Positions 60,176 to 64,000 of a DNA stretch of 64,000 bases are shown here, piece after piece. The DNA is taken from assembly GCF_001425045.1 (NCBI RefSeq), contig NZ_LMDJ01000032.1, positions 388,525 to 452,524 of the forward strand, in the 5' to 3' direction. The DNA comes from Massilia sp. Root351. GTDB taxonomy: Bacteria > Pseudomonadota > Gammaproteobacteria > Burkholderiales > Burkholderiaceae_D. The notes below the pieces were generated by a model, which was not told the DNA's origin, searched no databases, and saw only the letters and a program-made list of their open reading frames with translations. A program made the position numbers and the translations under genes. Numbering within the stretch: the first letter of the stretch is position 1; the number at the start of each line of letters is the position of its first letter.

Positions 60176-62428
60176 GTGCTGAAACCGCTGCGCAAGTACG
60201 GCGCCCGCTGGGCGCTGGGACTGCTGCTGTGCGCGGCCGCCATCCTGCATACGGCCAATGTGCTGCACATCGATACGCTGGACCGCATGGACACGTTCAT
60301 GTCCGGCCTGCGCATGCGGGCCGAGACGCCGGTGCTCGACCCGCGCGTGGTGATTGTCGATATCGATGAAAAAAGCCTGGCCGAAGTAGGGCGCTTCCCG
60401 TGGAGCCGCAACGTGATGGCCAGGCTGGTCGAGCAGTTGACGGTGAATTACGAGGTGGCCGCGGTCGGCTTCGACGTCTCCTTCCCCGAGCCGGACACCA
60501 GCTCCGGCTACGACGTGCTGAAACAGCTGGCGCAGGGCGAGCTGCAGCAGGTGGCGGGCCTGCAGGGCCAGCTGGCGCGCCTGCAGCCGCAACTCGATTA
60601 CGACGGTTTGCTGGCGCAGGCGATCCAGGGCCAGCCGGTGGTGCTGGGCTACAGCCTGTCCGGCACCCAGGCCAGGGGCATGCTGCCCAAGCCTGCCTTC
60701 ACCGAGGACGCCCTGAACGGGCGCACCGTGCATGCCTACGCGGTGGCCGGCTACGAGGCCAACATCCCGCGCCTGCAGCAGGCGGCCGTCAGCGCCGGCA
60801 TTTTCACCGCCATGCCGGACCGCGACGGCGTGGTGCGTTCCACCGCGCTGCTGCAGAAAATCGGCCGCGGCTACTATCCCACGCTGTCGCTGGCCACCGC
60901 CGCCGTGGCGCTGCGCGCGCGTTCCATCGCGCCGCTGTTCGAGGGCACGGTGGACACCCTGTCCGAAGCTGAACGCGCCAACGGCGGCCTGGAGGCGATC
61001 GCCCTGTTCCATGAGGAAGGCAACATCCGCATCCCGGTCGGCGAAGGCTTGACCACCGCGATCCAGTACCGCGGCGCGGGCGGGCCGCAGGGCGGCGCCT
61101 ACCGCTACGTGTCGGCCGCCGACGTGCTGCGCGGGGCGGTGCCGGCCGAGCAGCTGGCCGGCGCCATCGCGCTGGTGGGCACCACCGCGCCGGGGCTGAA
61201 CGACCTGCGGGCCACGCCGGTCAACGCCCAGTATCCCGGGGTGGAGATCCACGCCAACATGATCAGCTCCATCCTCGACGGCAGTTTCAAGTTCCGGCCC
61301 GACTACGCTTCCGTGTTCGAGGCCGCGCAGCTGGTGGTGCTGGGACTGCTGCTGGCGCTGGCCTTGCCGGTGCTGGCACCGGCCTGGTCGATCGCGCTGT
61401 CGCTGCTGGCCATCGGCGCGGCCGGCGCCGTCAACTTCTACCTGTATCGCGCGCACGACCTGGTGTTCAATGTCTCGTCCATGCTGGTGCTGGCGCTGGC
61501 GCTGTTCATCCTGAACGTGGCCTGGGGCTATTTCTTCGAAGTGCGGCGCGGCCGCGCGCTGGTGTCGCGCTTCGGCGAATACGTGGCGCCCGAGCTGGTG
61601 GCCGAGATGGCCGAGAACCCGGAAAAATACAATATGGACGGCGAAAGCCGCGAGCTGAGCGTGATGTTCGTCGACGTGCGCGGCTTTACCACCATCTCGG
61701 AGGGCCTGACGCCGAAGGCGCTGCGCGAATACATCAATCTGTACCTGACGGCCATGTCGACCGACATCCGCGACAGCCACCGGGGCACGCTGGACAAATA
61801 CATCGGCGACGCCGTGATGGCCTTCTGGGGCGCGCCGGTGGCCTTCCCGGACCACGCCAGCCGGGCCGTGGCCACCGCGCTGCTGATGCAGGCCAGCGCG
61901 CAGCGCCTGAACCGGGATTTCATTCAGCGCGGCTGGCCCGAGCTGAAGATCGGCATCGGCGTCAATACCGGCCAGATGCACGTGGGCGACATGGGCTCGC
62001 AGATCCGCCGCGCCTACACTGTCATGGGCGACGCGGTCAACCTGGGGTCGCGCCTGGAAGGCATCACCAAGGTGTACAGCGTGGGCATCGCGGTGGGCGA
62101 GGCCACCCGCGCGGCGGCGCCGGCATTCGCCTACCGCGAGCTGGACCTGGTGCGGGTCAAGGGCAAGAACGAGCCGGTGGCCATCTTCGAGCCGCTGGGG
62201 CGGGAAGGGGAACTGGATGAAGCGGCGCGCGCCGGGCTGGCGCGCTGGCACGCGGCGCTGGCGCTGGTGCGCAGCCAGCAGTGGGACGCGGCGCAGGCGG
62301 CGCTGGAAGCGCTCGACGCGGCCGCGCCGCACAGCCTGTACCAGCTCTACCTGGAGCGCATCGGCCACTACCGCACCCATCCGCCGGCGCCGGACTGGGA
62401 CGGCGTAACCACCTTTGATACCAAGTAA
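60176..62428 (+). CDS. CHASE2-domain adenylate/guanylate cyclase
   Basis: This 750-residue class III cyclase starts at GTG 60176. It has a membrane helix near 10-28, an extracytoplasmic CHASE2 sensor (about 30-350; ADVLRGAVPAEQLAGAIALV), three membrane helices (about 375-450), then the catalytic domain: metal Asp in LSVMFVDVRGFTTISEG, second Asp in YIGDAVMAFWGAP, and YTVMGDAVNLGSRLEGIT with the transition-state residues. A C-terminal helical part follows. It probably makes cAMP. It lies 24 bases after the HD-GYP gene, with a weak ribosome site. Confidence 0.92.
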   Translation: MLKPLRKYGARWALGLLLCAAAILHTANVLHIDTLDRMDTFMSGLRMRAETPVLDPRVVIVDIDEKSLAEVGRFPWSRNVMARLVEQLTVNYEVAAVGFDVSFPEPDTSSGYDVLKQLAQGELQQVAGLQGQLARLQPQLDYDGLLAQAIQGQPVVLGYSLSGTQARGMLPKPAFTEDALNGRTVHAYAVAGYEANIPRLQQAAVSAGIFTAMPDRDGVVRSTALLQKIGRGYYPTLSLATAAVALRARSIAPLFEGTVDTLSEAERANGGLEAIALFHEEGNIRIPVGEGLTTAIQYRGAGGPQGGAYRYVSAADVLRGAVPAEQLAGAIALVGTTAPGLNDLRATPVNAQYPGVEIHANMISSILDGSFKFRPDYASVFEAAQLVVLGLLLALALPVLAPAWSIALSLLAIGAAGAVNFYLYRAHDLVFNVSSMLVLALALFILNVAWGYFFEVRRGRALVSRFGEYVAPELVAEMAENPEKYNMDGESRELSVMFVDVRGFTTISEGLTPKALREYINLYLTAMSTDIRDSHRGTLDKYIGDAVMAFWGAPVAFPDHASRAVATALLMQASAQRLNRDFIQRGWPELKIGIGVNTGQMHVGDMGSQIRRAYTVMGDAVNLGSRLEGITKVYSVGIAVGEATRAAAPAFAYRELDLVRVKGKNEPVAIFEPLGREGELDEAARAGLARWHAALALVRSQQWDAAQAALEALDAAAPHSLYQLYLERIGHYRTHPPAPDWDGVTTFDTK

Positions 62429-62503
62429 GCCAACATAAAGTATCTGTGCGGAAATACATCAGGCGGCCAAAAAAAGCGGACGCAAGACGCGATTCGGACT
62501 AAA

Positions 62504-62529
62504 CTGAGAGTAATAAGTATTTCTCTCAG
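62504..62529 (+). promoter_or_regulatory. Inverted repeat before the TpsB-like gene
   Basis: CTGAGAG and CTCTCAG are separated by 12 AT-rich bases, about 24 bases before the ATG. It may be an operator or a leader hairpin. A TAAACT that could serve as -10 overlaps its left side. Confidence 0.35.
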
Positions 62530-62552
62530 GTCAAGTCCGGGCGGAGGCCATC

Positions 62553-63566
62553 ATGCGATGCCGCGTCGTGCAACTGCTGGCTGCTGCGGCTTTGGCCGCT
62601 GCCTCGGGCGCTGCTTGCCCGGCCGGCCAGGACGCGGTCCAGGGCGCGGCGGATAAGCCCGCCGTGAGCGCTTCGGCCAGCGCCGACAACGGTGGCGGCG
62701 CGCTGCGGCTGGACTACCGGCTGCCGGTGGCGTCATCGGGCGACACGCTGGACCTGTACGGCGGCTACAACCAGAGCGACTATGCGTGGAAAGCCCGGGC
62801 CTGGCCCGAGGGCGGCAAGGGCGCCATGTTGGGCGCGCGCTACAGTCAGCTGCTGGCCAGGGGCGAGGGCCATGAGTCGCGTCTGAACTACGGCGCTGGC
62901 ATCAAGGCCTTCCGCGGCGAAGGCTGGCAGGATAGCGAAGCGGGCTACGACGTGACGGTCCGTCCGCTGACGGTGAACTACAGCGGCAGCTGGCTGTTCG
63001 AGCAGGGCGAGGCGAGCGGCTCGGTGACGGTGCTGCGCAACCTGGCCGGCGGGCCGCGCGGCGGCCAGGCCGACTTTAGCCGCGCCCGTCCCGGCGCGGA
63101 CGCCGGCTACAGCATAGTGCGGCTGGCGGCCAGCCTGACCCGGCAGCTGCCGCGCGATTTCCAGGTGCGCGCGGCCGTCAACGGCCAGTACACGCGCGAC
63201 GCGCTGGTGCCCGGCGAGCAGATCGGCGCCGGCGGCGGCGCGCAGGTGCGTGGTTTTAGCGCCCGCGATCTGGCAAATGACAGCGGACTGACCGCCAATG
63301 TCGAGCTATACTCGCCGCAGTTGTGCGGCGATGCGCGCTGGCGCTGCCGCGCGCTGGTGTTTTATGACAAGGGAATGATCAAGCGCAACCGCGAACAGGG
63401 AGGCGAGCTGCGCACCAAGGCGATCGGCAGCGTGGGCGTGGGCCTGCGCGTCAATCTCTCCCGCGACGTGGATTTGCAAGTGGATTACGGCCATGTGGTG
63501 CGCTCCAGCCAGATGCCGCTACAGGATAAGAATCGCCTGCACATCAGGGTCGACCTGAGCTGGTGA
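62553..63566 (+). CDS. TpsB-like outer-membrane barrel without POTRA domains
   Basis: The protein has 337 residues: a signal peptide of about 22-25 residues, a short linker, then barrel strands (LRLDYRLPVASSGDTLDLYG, LNYGAGIKAFRGEGW, TVNYSGSWLF) matching the C-terminal half of ShlB/FhaC-type transporters. The lid-lock motif VRGF is at about residue 232 (GGGAQVRGFSARDLAND). It ends with a strand closing in DLSW. The usual N-terminal helix and two POTRA domains, which bind the TpsA partner, are absent, so the protein is about 200 residues short. GGAGG precedes the ATG. It lies 34 bases before a TpsA-like gene. Confidence 0.82.
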   Translation: MRCRVVQLLAAAALAAASGAACPAGQDAVQGAADKPAVSASASADNGGGALRLDYRLPVASSGDTLDLYGGYNQSDYAWKARAWPEGGKGAMLGARYSQLLARGEGHESRLNYGAGIKAFRGEGWQDSEAGYDVTVRPLTVNYSGSWLFEQGEASGSVTVLRNLAGGPRGGQADFSRARPGADAGYSIVRLAASLTRQLPRDFQVRAAVNGQYTRDALVPGEQIGAGGGAQVRGFSARDLANDSGLTANVELYSPQLCGDARWRCRALVFYDKGMIKRNREQGGELRTKAIGSVGVGLRVNLSRDVDLQVDYGHVVRSSQMPLQDKNRLHIRVDLSW

Positions 63567-63600
63567 CTCGCTAAATAATACGCACAACGAGGTAAGCACG

Positions 63601-64000
63601 ATGATGACAGGTCAGGTTCCCCAAGGCATGCGGCGCAAGCTGCTGGCGGTGTTGGTAGCAGCTTGCTATGGTTCCGCCTACGGTAATCCCAGCGTCCCGC
63701 AAGTCGTGGCCGGCCAGGCCAGCTTCCTCCAGCAAGGCAATTTGTACACCATTACGAATACGCCGAACACCATCATCAATTGGCAGAATTTCTCCATCAA
63801 TCCCAACGAGATCACCCGCTTCATCCAGCAGAGCGGCGACAGCAAGGTGCTGAACCGTATTGTCGGCCAGGACCCCAGCAAGATCCTCGGCGCGCTGCAG
63901 TCGAACGGCAAGGTCTACCTGATCAACCCGAACGGCGTGTGTGCCGGGGATCAGCGCGAACGCCTGGGCGCAGCCGACCTTGAGCGCGTCCAGCGCGCTC
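63601..64000 (+). CDS. TpsA-like haemagglutinin/adhesin, 5' end, breaks near 63940
   Basis: The gene begins with a signal peptide (LLAVLVAACYGSAYG) and the TPS secretion domain of filamentous haemagglutinins: NTIINWQNFSINPNEITRF, a VGQDPSKILGALQSNGKVY segment and the family hallmark LINPNGV. Beyond that, members should read a V-x-G-x-x-A-x-V-like continuation, but the frame becomes CAGDQRERLGAADL, which does not fit. From 63940 the opposite strand reads UppP instead. The frame is open to the window edge. It is the expected partner of the TpsB-like gene. Confidence 0.8.
   Translation, partial: MMTGQVPQGMRRKLLAVLVAACYGSAYGNPSVPQVVAGQASFLQQGNLYTITNTPNTIINWQNFSINPNEITRFIQQSGDSKVLNRIVGQDPSKILGALQSNGKVYLINPNGVCAGDQRERLGAADLERVQRA
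63940..64000 (-). other. uppP: Fragment of undecaprenyl-diphosphatase (uppP) coding sequence, antisense to the tpsA start
   Basis: Read from the window edge on the minus strand, these 61 bases give DALKVGCAQAFALIPGT, which is the highly conserved UppP (BacA) block that normally continues S-R-S-G-A-T. The match ends exactly where the TpsA match begins, with a shared GTG. Short, but every residue fits. It signals a join between two unrelated genes, either a rearrangement or an assembly chimera. Confidence 0.65.

Noticed and set aside
58322..62380. A 1352-codon open frame on the minus strand under the HD-GYP and cyclase genes
   Set aside because: It is the shadow of two well-recognised plus-strand genes in GC-rich DNA; its product is His/Gln/Ala-rich and has no motif.

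Overview
The window reads as a chromosome segment of a GC-rich betaproteobacterium, most likely Oxalobacteraceae (Massilia / Duganella / Janthinobacterium group). The basis is the codon use, the very Ala/Pro-rich linkers, and the order leuC-ecn-leuD-leuB-asd-fimV-truA-trpF-trpB-trpA-accD-folC-SPOR-cvpA-purF-metZ, which is typical of Burkholderiales. This placement is from recognition of families and synteny, not from a search.

Left part (1-9 kb): the 3' end of a TonB-dependent receptor; a minus-strand group of hemP (with a Fur box over its promoter), an unknown small gene and a DUF2325 gene; then a second minus-strand group of a universal stress protein behind a perfect FNR box, a NarL-type response regulator, and a CRP/FNR-family regulator that lacks the FNR iron-sulfur cysteines. 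A cheZ-cheA pair, detached from other chemotaxis genes, follows on the plus strand.

Central housekeeping part (9-35 kb): leucine biosynthesis and aspartate-semialdehyde dehydrogenase, the FimV polar hub protein, TruA, the trpFBA genes, accD, folC, a SPOR protein, cvpA, purF and a sulfhydrylase; then convergent GST/lexA (two SOS boxes side by side), an Rpn-type nuclease with an internal repeat tract, the rpsF-priB-rpsR-rplI operon (priB appears to start at CTG), dnaB, a DUF47/Pit phosphate-uptake pair, a frameshifted small lipoprotein, an SBF-type symporter and a GNAT acetyltransferase.

Accessory part (36.6-57.2 kb), all on the minus strand: a complete Flp/Tad pilus locus. In transcription order it has a membrane GAF histidine kinase and LuxR-type regulator, three Flp-type small pilins, a PAP2-family lipid phosphatase/phosphotransferase, the prepilin peptidase, an ICMT-like membrane methyltransferase, an AAA+ ATPase, CpaB, the secretin, a lipoprotein, TadG, two TadE-like minor pilins, TadZ, TadA, TadB, TadC, a TPR/LytR_C lipoprotein and a large Ig-like lipoprotein. 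The PAP2, methyltransferase and AAA+ genes locked into this operon are the best candidate for an undescribed variation: a Flp pilus coupled to envelope-lipid chemistry.

Right part (57.3-64 kb): a signalling trio (metallo-beta-lactamase-fold hydrolase, GAF-HD-GYP protein, CHASE2-adenylate cyclase), then a two-partner-secretion pair: a TpsB-like barrel without POTRA domains and the start of a TpsA exoprotein. The TpsA reading breaks off at about 63940, after which the opposite strand reads as undecaprenyl-diphosphatase (UppP). That is a chimeric join or a rearrangement. I saw no rRNA, tRNA, CRISPR array or insertion sequence.
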